A DNA stretch of 64,000 nucleotides from Pyrenophora tritici-repentis (lineage: Eukaryota; Ascomycota; Dothideomycetes; Pleosporales; Pleosporaceae): positions 1,054,001-1,118,000 of the forward strand of contig NC_089395.1 in NCBI RefSeq assembly GCF_003171515.1, read 5' to 3'. Positions 21,298 through 31,643 of the stretch are shown here, one piece after another. Numbering within the stretch: position 1 is the first letter of the stretch; each line of letters begins with the position of its first letter. The translations under genes were made by a program, and so were the position numbers. The notes beneath the pieces are model-generated. The model was not told the DNA's origin and did no database searches. It saw only the letters and a list, made by a program, of their open reading frames with translations.

Positions 21298-22857
21298 ATG
21301 ATGAGCACCAAACCCCGCTCGTCGAAGAGCGTCTCACCGGAACGCGACTGCCCCTCACCACCAGCGAGATCGGCGCGGCCACTACTTTGGAGGCTATATC
21401 TGTCGCATACACTTTCGACGTGGAATGCACGAACATTTGAGTTTGGCGCGGTGATATTTCTAGCCGCAATTTTCCCTGGCACATTGTTCTTCGCATCCTG
21501 CTACGCTTTATTTCGGTCTGCGGCTGCGACTATCCTGGGCGCATGGATCGGCAGCCAGGTTGACCGGAAAAATAGACTACATGTCGTCCGTCAAAGCATC
21601 ATCTGGCAGAGGCTAACTGTCGCTGGCTCGTGTATTATTTTACTGTTGCTGCTAGCTGGTGGCAAAGAGAAGGGAATCGTCACGTATGGCATGTTCGTCG
21701 TCAGCGTCATTTTAGCGTGTCTCGAGAAACTCGCCTTCATCGCCAACACAGTCTCCGTAGAGCGAGATTGGATCATTGTCATATCCGAGAGTCTACAGGT
21801 GGAACGCCACGACCTCAACAGTGCAATGCGCAGAATCGATCTAGTCTGCAAGCTTATCGCCCCCGTCGGCATTGGCTTGATTGATGGCTACTCGACCAGG
21901 ATAGCCATATGGGTAGTCTTTGCCCAGAATGCCGTCAGCGTACTAGTAGAGTACTTTGCAATTGCTCACGTTTACGCTGCAGTTCCAGAACTGGGACGCG
22001 AAAAAGAGCTGAAGCATTCTGAAACACCAGGTACCGAGATGCAACAGTCTTCCCACCAGGATGCCGCTACGGACCCTACGGACCCTGGTCTACGTTCCAC
22101 CCTTTCAAATATAGCAGCGCACCTCCGACCGTGGAAGGATTACGCCCAGAATCCAGCCTTCCTCGCCTCCTTTGCGTTGTCACTCCTCTACCTCACCGTC
22201 CTGGGCTTCGGTTCCCAGACGACCACATACCTCCTCACACTCGACTTTACTAGTACTCACGTTTCGCTTATGCGACTTGCCTCCGTCGTAATCGAACTCT
22301 CAGCTACCGTCGCAGCCCCTTGGCTTACGAACAAAATTGGTGCCGTACGAGCAGGACTCTGGTTTATCAACGAGCAGCTCTTCTGCATCGCCTTGGCTAT
22401 CGGGACTTTTGTCATGATGGACAACAAAGCAATGCTAGCAGCCGGTGCTCTGGTTCTTGGAATATGTCTGTCCCGTCTCGGTCTATGGGGATTCGACCTT
22501 TCCGTACAATTCCTGGTCCAAGAAGACGCGCCAAAGGCTACACGCGGATCATTCTCCGCTATTGAGATGTCACTACAAAATCTCTTCGAAATGCTTTCTT
22601 TTGCTACCACAATGGTGTTTTACCGACCAAAGGACTTTAAGATACCGATTTTCATCAGTGCGGGTGCGATTATGTCTAGTGCGGCGTGCTTCGCTGGCTT
22701 TGTAAGGAAGAAGAGAGGGCATTTGCTGCACACGGATAGGTGTGTTAGGAGGATATACAAGAGCAAGACGGGGAGATATCAGGTTCTACCAACCATTGAG
22801 GAAGAGATTGAGATTGACGAGTATACGAGCTATGGAAGCAGACATGAAGTGCGATGA
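21298..22857 (+). CDS. ferroportin-type iron exporter (SLC40 family)
   Basis: 519 residues in one exon, with two adjacent ATGs at the start. The first conserved block RLYLSHTLSTWNARTFEFG is the SLC40 signature, followed by about eleven hydrophobic segments and GAWIGSQVDRKNRL after the second or third helix. The length fits ferroportins (500-600). Members export Fe2+ or related divalent metals across the plasma membrane or a vacuole-like membrane. The middle loop (about residues 235-275) is hydrophilic, as usual. Fungal members are less well studied than animal ones, so direction and membrane are inferred. The gene converges on the alpha/beta hydrolase with 28 bp between stop codons. Confidence 0.9.
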   Translation: MMSTKPRSSKSVSPERDCPSPPARSARPLLWRLYLSHTLSTWNARTFEFGAVIFLAAIFPGTLFFASCYALFRSAAATILGAWIGSQVDRKNRLHVVRQSIIWQRLTVAGSCIILLLLLAGGKEKGIVTYGMFVVSVILACLEKLAFIANTVSVERDWIIVISESLQVERHDLNSAMRRIDLVCKLIAPVGIGLIDGYSTRIAIWVVFAQNAVSVLVEYFAIAHVYAAVPELGREKELKHSETPGTEMQQSSHQDAATDPTDPGLRSTLSNIAAHLRPWKDYAQNPAFLASFALSLLYLTVLGFGSQTTTYLLTLDFTSTHVSLMRLASVVIELSATVAAPWLTNKIGAVRAGLWFINEQLFCIALAIGTFVMMDNKAMLAAGALVLGICLSRLGLWGFDLSVQFLVQEDAPKATRGSFSAIEMSLQNLFEMLSFATTMVFYRPKDFKIPIFISAGAIMSSAACFAGFVRKKRGHLLHTDRCVRRIYKSKTGRYQVLPTIEEEIEIDEYTSYGSRHEVR

Positions 22858-22885
22858 GAGGTAGATATCAATTAAATTGAAGATT

Positions 22886-23977
22886 TCATCCAAGAAACGA
22901 CATGACAGGACTTGGAAAGCGTCCTCCACCACTTTCCTTTATCATCTCTTCGTCAACCTTTCCATCATCCAGCCCATTATGACCTATAGAGTCTCCACCA
23001 CCACACCCCTTCCGCTCCACAACCCCCATCCTCTTCAACAACCCCCTCACCATCTCAACCACCACCCCGGGCCTCCTTATCGGCAAATCATGTCCCCAAT
23101 GCTCAAAATACGTAAACTCAACATCCCCACTCAACCCACACTGCGCCCTAGCAAGCTGTCCATGAAAAACCCTCGCCCCCTCAATAAACTTCTTTGCAAC
23201 CCCCCTCTCCTCCTCCGTGCCCCCACCCAACCTAACCCCCTCATCATACAAAACCTGATAATCCCCCGCAATATTACACTGCACGACTGTCAACGGCCGT
23301 GCCCCAAACGCCACATTATCAATCTGACGACTCAGCGCCAGCGCATGCGCAGACGCATGCGTGTCTTCCAATGCAAGCGCTCGCGAGCTCCGCCCCGTCG
23401 CTTCAATCGCGTACCTCCACTCTGCGTCGCTGAACCCAGCTTCTTGCTTCAGATGCGTGAGGGCGGCTAGATTAACATATTTGCCCACGGCTTCCAATTC
23501 CCGCGGCGGGATATGATTGAACAGCGCTAGCATGAGCTCGCTCGCGGTGTCGAACAGTAACATACCGCCCACCTCGCCTTCCGAACATGTTTGCAGAAAC
23601 GTCCGCGCTGCTATTCCGCCGAAGGAGTGGGCGGCGAGTAAGTACGGTCCCTCAAGCCCGGTTTCTCTAAGCAGGATACGCAGATCCCGCGCTGTGTCAT
23701 GGCATAGGATTTGTGTTATTTGCGGTGGTAGGGTGCTGTGGTCGTAGCCGGCGCGGTCGTAGAACAGACAGCGTATGTGGGGCGAGAGGTGGCGTTGGAG
23801 GAGCGTGTATACTGCGCTGGGTGCGCCGGCGCCGGTGAAGAAGATGAGGAGCGGGGAGGTGGGTGTGCGTAGGGGGCCGCTGATTGTGGTGGAGAGGACG
23901 TGTGTGGTGTTTATTGGGACGAGGGCGGTGTGGGTGGGGGATGTGAGCCAGGGGTTTTTAGAGGAGGGGAGGCGCAT
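22886..23977 (-). CDS. alpha/beta hydrolase
   Basis: 363 residues in a single exon. The fold is clear: an oxyanion-loop strand LLIFFTGAGAPSAVY, the FYDRAGYDHS region, and the nucleophile elbow AHSFGG with Ser118. The catalytic His is probably in EHWGHDLP near the C-terminus. No signal peptide or membrane segment is seen, so it is probably cytosolic. The architecture is that of small esterase, thioesterase or epoxide-hydrolase-like proteins; the substrate cannot be deduced. The last 40 residues are Gly-rich and seem outside the domain. The gene is unusually GC-rich in its distal part. Confidence 0.85.
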   Translation of the reverse strand: MRLPSSKNPWLTSPTHTALVPINTTHVLSTTISGPLRTPTSPLLIFFTGAGAPSAVYTLLQRHLSPHIRCLFYDRAGYDHSTLPPQITQILCHDTARDLRILLRETGLEGPYLLAAHSFGGIAARTFLQTCSEGEVGGMLLFDTASELMLALFNHIPPRELEAVGKYVNLAALTHLKQEAGFSDAEWRYAIEATGRSSRALALEDTHASAHALALSRQIDNVAFGARPLTVVQCNIAGDYQVLYDEGVRLGGGTEEERGVAKKFIEGARVFHGQLARAQCGLSGDVEFTYFEHWGHDLPIRRPGVVVEMVRGLLKRMGVVERKGCGGGDSIGHNGLDDGKVDEEMIKESGGGRFPSPVMSFLG

Positions 23978-25431
23978 TTTTGGGAGAGGATAGGAATTGG
24001 AGATGGGAGGATGCGATGGGATGGTATATTTAGGATTAAGGGGTGTTGTTAAATACTTCTCTTTCTCTTATGCAGCCTTATCACACATCACTATATTGAT
24101 GCTGCAGCCCCGTACGTCATGTCAGCATTCCCATTGCAGATTGCCGTTCTTGTTTTCAGTGCGCAAGCTATGAGGAGCTTATAGTCGCAACATTGAGTTG
24201 TTTGTACATTGATTTAAATCGCAGATTGCGATATTGACTGCATGAGAATGTGTCAAAGATCGTCAATCAGCCTCCATAAGGCCTGTAGGACCATTTCCTA
24301 AAAACGTACTACAGTACTCAGTGACTGGCGGGGATAACGTAGAGATTGCATATTATATGCAAGGCCACCCATTACCTGCAGTCCTAAGAGGTTAGAGGAG
24401 CGGGATTAGATATTACACGGCGGTTCAACGGCAACGTCTTTTTGTACCCCTAAAGTAGGATAGACTGTGTAGTCGAATAGTGTGATAAAGTTGTATCGCT
24501 GCTACAAACCGCAACAAAAGTAGAAGCGAAACGTCTCTATACCTCTCGCTGGCAAAAAGATACATCCCTTTCCCCGCATTGCTACTACCCTCTCTTCTGC
24601 GATCCTGTGATCTCCACCCAAGAGAAGGTTGTCCTGGCAAAAAAATATTGTAGCTGTTTCTCCGCTCCCAGAATCGAACTAGGGACCTTTCGATAACAAT
24701 TGCTATTACAGTCGAACGTGATAACTAGAGAGGATGTTAGAGGCTGAGTGGGAAGATATCGACAGTATCAGAACTTACACCAACTACACCAAGCGGAGTT
24801 TTCTGTCGAGTGGACAGGCTTGTTGATGGAGGATTTGTGGAAGAGTTGTTCTATAACCTTATTCAAAAAAGTTAGGTAATACAAGGGGAGGTTGGAAGAA
24901 GTTTGGAAATATTCGTTGTTCGTGTGAAGAAACGACAGAACAATGGTTGGGATAGTGGGGCAGGTACCCACGGTGGTGATGATGCGGGGTAGCAACGGTC
25001 GTATACATACACCTTAGCGGTACCACCTCCAAACGCATTATAATTAGTCGCTTGAATTATCATCTAGTTCCCGAAGAAGCAGGTACAATGTCGTGCAAAC
25101 ACCAGCATGTCAAGGTTCCACGTTGATTCTGGCGGTTATCTGCCTCCTGGTATCATTGCTCTATCCTACTCGTTTCTGATAACCTACCTAATATTACACC
25201 TGCGAATCCGTTCCTCATTCATAGGAATGAGGTCTCGTCATCTGTATAAGTGAGGGAGCCTTCCTCCTCGCCATTACACGCATCCAATAGGTCACTTATG
25301 TCGCTTCCATAATCATCTTCAGCATTGCATCGCTCTGCTTTCTCATACCGCTCAACGTCTCTGATCTCGCTCTGTGTAAGCGACTGCTTTGGAGCTTGCT
25401 CCAACTGAAGAACGAAATGGGGAACAGCAGT
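23978..25431. other. intergenic, contains tRNA-like relic
   Basis: 1.45 kb upstream of the alpha/beta hydrolase and downstream of DSK2. Apart from the tRNA-like sequence at 24660-24733 I see no gene. An acidic 61-codon frame at 25219-25404 minus begins with TTG and is probably DSK2 3' UTR. Confidence 0.5.
24660..24733 (-). tRNA. tRNA-Tyr(GTA)-like sequence with intron, probably a relic
   Basis: Read on the minus strand, the 3' two thirds form tRNA structure. The anticodon stem TTCGA/TCGAA is perfect around an 18-nt loop, which equals a 7-nt loop plus an 11-nt intron after position 37 and gives anticodon GTA. A 5-nt variable loop AGGTC follows. The T arm CCTAG-TTCGATT-CTGGG has a perfect B box, and the acceptor strand is AGCGGAG. 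The 5' side does not match: no CTCCGCT acceptor strand and no GTG-type D stem are found upstream. I therefore read it as a truncated or degraded tRNA-Tyr copy rather than a working gene. Confidence 0.4.
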
Positions 25432-26911
25432 CTACGCTCCGCCGTTAAGCAAATACTCAATTGCGCCCTGAACGTTGCCGCCACTTCTCCGCAACGCCGA
25501 AACGTTGCGCTCGAACTCGTAGAAACCCATCTCGTTTAGCTGCCTGAGCTGCGTTTCGTACACCTCCTCAGGCGGTCGAGTATCCGCTGGTGGAGGTGTA
25601 CCAAAGCCACCTGCTCCGCCGAATCCACCGGGGCCGAAGAGTGCAGCGAATGGATTGGCCGCAGCGCCGCCTGCACCAGGTGCTCCTGTCTCTCCCAAAG
25701 AACCGAATGGGTTTGCTCCAGCACCTCCAGCGCCGCCCATCATTTGCATCATGTTGCGCATGGCTTCAGGGTTCTGCATCATCCTCTGAGCTGCCTCGGC
25801 GATTGGGTTCGCTTGTCCTCCTTGCGCACCGGCTCCTCCGAACAAGTTAGGAAAGGTGCTTGAGGCGTCTTGTGTGTTTTGCGCTGCGCCAGCGTTTGCG
25901 CCCGGTTGCTGAGGCGCGAAAGGATTCTGTCCGCCGGCAAACAGGCTAGCAAAGGGATTGGCTCCACCAGCACCTCCACCGAACGCTGCGAAAGGATCTG
26001 CGGGAGCGCCTGTATTGGGCTGGTTTGGTGTCGCCGTGGCGCCTTGATCTGTCGCTGTCGAGCCTGGTGTGTTGTCGGTAGCGCCTGGAGCTGGGAAGCT
26101 TGCTGCACCACCTGGAGCGCCTCCACCCATGCTTCGCTGCATCCTCAGTTGCATGCGCATCATCTCTGGGCTAAACATCATGCGGCGCATCTCGGGATCT
26201 CGGAGTACCTGCTGCAGCATCGGATTGTCGCGTATCTGTGACATGTTAGAAGTAGCCATAGTAGAGCTGGCACAGGACCTACCATAGGACTCTGCAGCAT
26301 CATATCGACCACTGCAGGGTTGTTCATGGCTTCATTCATCTGTGACAAGAACATTGGGTTCTCCATTTGTTCGAGCATTGACTCAGTCGTTGGTGGGGGG
26401 CCCATCTACGAATTGTCAGTACACGCTCGACTAGGCCGAACTCGAGGACACTTACACCTCCATCGGGCCCAAACATGTCCATGCCAGGCAAGCCATGAAA
26501 TCCAGCATACCGTGCGCCTGTAAGACCAGCAAGAGGATTGTTGCCTGTTCCTGCTGCGATATTGGTCGGTACCTGAGGCGTAGGAGTCCCGCTTCCACCT
26601 GTAGTGCTCGTTGTGCCTTGGCTGGGGTTCTGCCTTGCATTGCTCGCGGCGCCCTTGACAAGATGTACTGTATGACCGTCCTTGATCTTGACGCTGGCGA
26701 GTGTGTCGGGATCCTTCAGTACGCGGCCTGAGTATATCAAGCGCTGGCGCTCGGCGGGCACATCTGCATATTCCGATGTCGAGAGCTTGGCTTTGAGGTC
26801 GGCAATGGTAGTGGCACTGGATAGTGTGAGGACGTGTTTCTGATCGTTGGCAGCCTTGACGTTGAAAGTGATCTGCGTGTCATCCGTCGTCGTGGCGGCG
26901 TCGTCGGCCAT
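25432..26911 (-). CDS. DSK2: ubiquilin / Dsk2-type UBL-UBA shuttle protein
   Basis: Three exons (26911-26456, 26405-26283, 26235-25432) with introns of 50 and 47 bp give 460 residues. ATG 26911 (MADDAATTTDD) is chosen because it starts just before the ubiquitin-like domain (about residues 12-88; QRLIYSGRVLKD matches the ubiquitin fold). STI1-type Met/Asn/Pro-rich repeats follow, two of them completed by splicing: MENPMFLSQMNEAMNNPAVV and SPM-IRDNPMLQQVLRDPEM. A Gly/Ala/Pro-rich linker leads to the UBA domain at the end (QLRQLNEMGFYEFERN...AIEYLLNGG). These proteins bind ubiquitylated cargo and the proteasome, in protein quality control in cytosol and nucleus. Length and domain order are canonical. 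Confidence 0.95.
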
Positions 26912-27452
26912 CTTGTAAACAGCGAGGGGGTCTGTTATTCTTATGTGCGATAGAGTTCCTGGGCTAGTAGTCTCCAAGCTGCGTATTAATACCGTGATCT
27001 CGGCAAGGAGAATAATGTCTCGTTAGGAAGAAGAGACGTGGTGAAGTTAGGTAGAGTAGAGAGGCTGTGGGTAGCTTTGGATTCGATTGGAAGGCAGTAG
27101 AACGTCACTGACCCGCCATGGTACCCTGCTTCCTTAGCGTTAGCACAACGCTGCCTGCTGCCATGTGGCGCGGCTGATTACTAAAGCCCGCATGCCAAGC
27201 TCTGGGTGGGGAAGGAGCGAGCGGAGGTCGACCGGGGAGCTAGCCGAGGTATCTTTGAACGCGGAGGGCTAATACGTCTCATCTCAGCAAGCTGCAATGG
27301 AGCTCTTGTGTAAAGTCGGCCCTTACTCTCGTCATCATTCAAAAGTACCAGACTGACCTCCTCTTTTCTGCGCTTGTGCCTTCCGTAGTCAATTGCCTCT
27401 CTGAGACCACAATCGATTACATTGTCAACATCAGCGCTAGCTAGACATCAAA
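26912..27452. other. divergent promoter region (DSK2 / quinone oxidoreductase)
   Basis: 541 bp between divergent genes, with pyrimidine-rich sequence before the plus-strand ATG. No gene is seen. Confidence 0.5.
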
Positions 27453-28569
27453 ATGAAGGGTATACAGATCAAAGAATATGTTGAGGTAGGTCTCTTATAT
27501 CCTATCCTGAGCATGTCAGCTGATGTCCCCAGGGTCCCAACGACCTCAAAGTCATTGATCTCCCAACACCCACCCCAAAACCCAACGAGTACTTAATCGC
27601 CATCCATGCCACGGCAGCGAACTTCTTCGATATACTACAAATTCGCGGAAAATACCAAACCCAGCCACCATTCCCTTGGGTAGCTGGAATGGAGTTTTCT
27701 GGAGTAGTTCTAAAGGCACCAACAGCTTTGCCCGGTGGCAAGACGCCAGCATTCAAGGAAGGCGACAAAGTGTTTGGCGGAAACCAGGGCGCATATGCCA
27801 CACATATCACATGTACAGAGGAGATGTTGAAGCCTCTGCCCGAAGGATGGAGTTATGAGGATGCGGCCGGCATGTTTGTTACAGGACCAACGAGTTATGG
27901 TGGGTTGGTAGTCAGGGCCGGCGTCAAAGAAGGTATGTTGTCCCCTTCATCTCTTTTTCGCTTTCACTAAGTCAATGAAAAGGCGACTGGGTACTCGTGC
28001 ATGCAGCAGCAGGCGGTGTCGGACTAGCTGCCGTTCAAATTGCCAAGGCCTTCGGCGCAACTGTCATCGCAACAGCTGGTACCGCCCACAAACTTGATGT
28101 GGCCCGCTCGTTTGGTGCAGACTACGCTGTCAACTACCGTGATGCCGACTGGCCTGAGCAAGTCAAGAAACTTACTCCCAAGGGTCGCGGTGTAGACATT
28201 GTCTATGATCCCGTTGGACTTATTGACAAGTCCATGAAATGCATTGCCTGGAATGGTAGACTGCTGGTGATCGGCTTTGCCGGAGGACCCATCGAGAAGA
28301 TCGCTACAAACCGTATCTTGCTGAAAAACATCAGTGTCGTTGGTTTGTTCTGGGGTGCGTTAATCGAGAAACAACCCGAGATCGAGACTCAAGTTTGGGA
28401 TGGCATCTTCAAGTTGGTCAAAGAGGGGAAGTATAGGGGCACTACCTTTACTGACAAGGAATATGTTGGGCTGGAGAGTGTACCTGCTGCACTAAATGTG
28501 TTGGGTGGAAGAGATAGCTGGGGAAAAGTCATAGTCAAGGTGCCGCAAGATGGAGCAAGTAAGTTGTAA
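27453..28569 (+). CDS. zinc-less medium-chain quinone oxidoreductase (zeta-crystallin-like)
   Basis: Three exons (27453-27485, 27533-27932, 27983-28569; introns 47 and 50 bp) give 339 residues. The start codon is in a short 11-codon exon. The GroES-like N-terminal domain contains AANFFDILQIRGKYQ and PWVAGMEFSGVV; the NADPH-binding Rossmann domain begins at HAAAGGVGLAAVQIAKAFGA, and no zinc-ligand cysteines are seen at the catalytic position. The family reduces quinones or activated alkenes with NADPH in the cytosol. The C-terminus KVIVKVPQDGASKL lacks an obvious targeting signal, although the last residues SKL match a PTS1 peroxisomal signal, which is worth noting. Confidence 0.9.
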
Positions 28570-29005
28570 GATCATTTTGAGTGTGGTTAGCAAGGAAAGC
28601 AGTAACTACTTCAATGAAACTTACAACTTTTCAAATTCAAGTGGTTGAACCTCTGTATTGCTTGTCTACCATCAAACCCGATACCAAATCCGTGCAGGTA
28701 ATGTTACTGATGTAGTCTATTCACTGACAACATCTGGTAGTAGACGACCTCGCGACGAGTCACCTCAAACACATACTGCTGCTTTCCGAAGGTTCGACCC
28801 AAAACCGGGAATAGGCTTAGCGTCAGGCAACAGTCCCTATGGCGCAACGCTAACCATTGCTCGAGTCTGCTACAATCGTTGCCCGAGTCTGCTACAATCG
28901 TTTCCCGTGTCTACTACAATCGTTTCCCAAGTCTGCTACACAAGCAGCCAGGCTAAGGCCCACCAGGAAAGATTTCGCAATTATAGTAAGTGGCAAAGGT
29001 CAACA
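28570..29005. other. intergenic with short minisatellite
   Basis: 436 bp after the quinone oxidoreductase. It holds the 22-bp minisatellite at 28862-28939. An open frame runs through it into the downstream gene but lacks an ATG before 29006. Confidence 0.5.
28862..28939 (+). repeat. 22-bp imperfect tandem repeat, about 3.5 copies
   Basis: Units start at 28862, 28884, 28906 and 28928 (partial), each around the core GTCTGCTACAATCG with one to four differences between copies. The 22-bp period shifts the reading frame at each unit. Confidence 0.8.
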
Positions 29006-30312
29006 ATGCACGACAGATGTACTTACATACCTAAGGCCTCACAAGATACCACCCATCAACCGATTGCAGAATCAATATGCACCTGTGACCTCGAATCCTC
29101 ATCCCCCATCACCCAAGAGCCTCTCGCATGGTCCCTCACTCCATCCACCATACAAGACCAAAACACATGTCCCTTCTGCACGCCCATCCCGCGCGAAATC
29201 CGCGACATGATCTTCAGCTACGCCCTCACAGACACCACCTCCTACCCTGTGGATCGTGAACCGTGCAGGGCCGTCTAGACCATAACATTCACATGCCAGA
29301 GTACCGAAACCCTTGTCTCTACTCTTCCGACATGGCATTATCTCTGCTTCTGACCTGCAAGGCAATCTATCTGGAGACTCATATCACACCACTATGTGTG
29401 AACCCATTCGTCATCACAGCACTACGAAGCCAGATGAGCAGTGCACTCAAGGTATGGCAGCTAGCAGAGATCAGGGGGCTGGATATCACACTTGAGCAGT
29501 GGGCCCTCGATTGTGGCCACTTGTTCAAGAAGCTAAAATCCTGGGCTGCTAAATCTCGAAAAAAGGGTGCTTATATGGTGCCCGAGGTGTACAAAGAAAA
29601 GTATACATGGGGTAGATATTGCAGTTACGCAACCTCCTTCAACTCCGTTCTCATTCCTGTCAATGGCGTGCCGGACAAAAAACCTCGGCGTCTATGCGAA
29701 ATCTTGACAAACGTACAAACTGCCCCCTTCTTTCCGACTCTCCAATGCTTCGTTAACAAGCGTTGTAGTGTCTTCCAACCACTTACACACTTAACACTAC
29801 GCATACACCACGGAGACTGGTGGATGGATCAACCCTACAAGAATGACGACCCTAAACACAGACTGTATATGGACCCTACGTTCGGAGTCATTCGCGCCGG
29901 CTGTGAAACTAGCGACCTCATGATGTTTCGAGCTGCCGAGCGCCGCATCGGGAGACAGCTAGATCAAGCCACCGAATCACCTTTCGGTCATTGCTGGGGT
30001 CCGCAGATAGGGAAGGTACTACCTGATCTAAAGAGTTGGGAGCTTGTGCTTGAGATGTTCAAGATGAAAGCAGATCTGTTGCATAACGTGGTCGAGTGTG
30101 CGAAGACGTGGAGGTTCGCAATGGGGGCCTTGGATGGAGAACAGGTTGCGGAGAGGAACCGACAAATGCTTGTTTGGGATGGGGAGGTGATTGTGAAGGA
30201 GTGGAAAAAGAAAAATGGTATGGTTGATTTGAGTTTGCCGAAAGATGCGGCTGATGGGTACATTGAATTCGAGGTTCAGGTTGTGAGGTATGTGAAGAAG
30301 ACGGTTGATTAG
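29006..30312 (+). pseudogene. fungal-specific F-box/2EXR-like protein with a frameshift
   Basis: The first part (ATG 29006 to TAG near 29276) contains TPIPREIRDMIFSYALTD, the start motif of a large Dothideomycete family whose N-terminus reads LPREIRDIIF and resembles F-box/2EXR domains. The second part, in another frame from about 29263 to 30312, continues with MALSLLLTCKAIYLETHITP, exactly what follows in that family, and runs for 349 codons to a natural end. The two must belong together, but no GT...AG intron of acceptable size lies between them. A one-base deletion (or two-base insertion) near 29,255-29,280 explains it. This is either a recent pseudogene or an assembly error. Function of the family is unknown. 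Confidence 0.6.
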
Positions 30313-30460
30313 GGGGCAGGGCACAGTTTGTAGAGGGCATCTTTGTTCATTCCATGTAATCTTCAACCCTAGCCATGTATCTAGGTATATGGTATCTGAC
30401 CGTGTACAAACATTACCCAAGTCCTTTTCTATCGATGTTTGAGGTGCTTCCCAGTTCGCA

Positions 30461-31370
30461 CTAAAGTAGCCCCAATAGGTAGTTCGACATGGCTTCGCAG
30501 CACACGTACACAACGCTCCAGAGCAAGATGGCCACAAGCATGATGCCGAAGAACATGATCCGGTCTTTCAAGTTGCTGAACTCGCCGTGTGCACCGAATA
30601 GTAAGGCTACTACAACCATTGCGATGGAAAGCGCAAGGCTGTACTTGAAGCTAACACACAGACGTAGTAGAGTCATGACCAGCGTCAGGCGCCTCAAGTT
30701 CAAAGCCGGGTTACGGACACCCACGTTCGTGCAGCGGTCGACAACAAGCTCCGCATAGTATAGCAGGCAGTGGCGGTACCACAGGAAGCGAAGAAAGGTG
30801 TTTACTGGGGTTGGTAGCGGATCGAAGAGATAGGAGACTTGGAGTGATACCGCTTCGATTTTCTGGACAATTCCCAGGACAATATCGTCGAAAGTGACTA
30901 CGGCAGATGGTCCGAACAACGGAGCTGCACAGAGTGAACAAAGATGGCCCTGGTGACCTCCAATCATGATTAACCACAGTCCGCAACAATCAATTAAGTG
31001 GGTCCTAGAAGGTTCAGATTGGATTGATTGATTACCGCTTTAAGCCTAGTAGTTACCTATAGGAGTTTAAGCCCTACCTAGATAGGTAAGTGGGTCTAGG
31101 AGAGTGACCGGATTGAATTGATTGTTGCGGAGTCTATGATTAACAGACACGGACGGCCGAATACGTGGTTACAGGGCAGGACTCGAACTGCGAGATGGTC
31201 GCTGTCGTTGTATTCGCACAAGCCTAGACCTATCAGCATACTATACAAGAAGCGGCAAGCTACTTACAGAAAGCGCAAATATCGTCGTTGAACTTGTCAT
31301 AGGGAGAAGAGGGGACAACATGTTGCTTGAGAAAGGTCTTCTTCGAGATGCCTAACACCATGCCTGACAT
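30461..31370 (-). CDS. small zinc-motif membrane protein; intron carries a MITE
   Basis: Two exons (31370-31268 and 30957-30461) give 199 residues. The junction restores a continuous frame and completes a cysteine/histidine cluster: ICAFC joined to HQGHLCSLC, a CxxC-H-CxxC arrangement likely to bind zinc. After that come hydrophobic segments, including two strong C-terminal ones (ALSIAMVVVALLFG and IMFFGIMLVAILLWSVVYV), so it is probably an integral membrane protein with a cytosolic zinc motif. No family is recognised. The intron is 310 bp, against about 50 bp elsewhere, because a 162-bp MITE plus its target duplication sits in it. Without splicing, an ATG at 30967, inside the duplicated target site, could start a shorter product. 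Confidence 0.55.
30975..31136. mobile_element. hAT-type MITE, copy 1 (162 bp)
   Basis: Inverted ends share TCCGCAACAATCAATT. The flanks carry the 8-bp duplication TGATTAAC (30967-30974 and 31137-31144; nine bases if the preceding A is counted). The element has no coding capacity and its two halves are partly complementary. It lies within the intron of the small membrane-protein gene. Confidence 0.8.
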
Positions 31371-31507
31371 GATGGCTGGAGTAGGGGTTGTATTTCCGCC
31401 TTCTGGCGATGTAGTGAGTTGAAAAGGAGGAGATTCGATCAATCTGCGGACCAAGTAGTTTAGAGTGGCGCGTGATGACCATACTACAAGAAGGGCGTGG
31501 CAACAAC

Positions 31508-31635
31508 CAGACTCCGCAACAATCAATCGGATCGGCATGATTGATTCCTATCTAGGTTAAAGGCTGCCTAATGAAGTAATTCTTTAACCTATATAGGAAT
31601 CAATCATGTCAATCGATTGATTGTTGCGGAGTCTG
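31508..31635. mobile_element. hAT-type MITE, copy 2 (128 bp foldback)
   Basis: Perfect inverted ends beginning CAGACTCCGCAACAATCAAT, nearly palindromic over the whole length (for example ATGATTGATTCCTAT against ATAGGAATCAATCAT). It is flanked by the 8-bp duplication GCAACAAC (31500-31507 and 31636-31643). CAG at the tips and an 8-bp duplication are hAT hallmarks. The ends match copy 1, 372 bp away, but the interiors differ in length. Confidence 0.87.
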
Positions 31636-31643
31636 GCAACAAC

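Noticed and set aside
25219..25404. Acidic 61-codon minus-strand frame downstream of DSK2
   Set aside because: It starts with TTG, not ATG, and lies where the DSK2 3' UTR is expected.
31150..31240. B-box-like GCAGTTCGAGTCC on the minus strand with an A-box-like stretch upstream
   Set aside because: The flanking bases do not form a T-arm stem with a 7-nt loop, and no anticodon arm is found. It could be an old SINE or tRNA relic but is not supported.
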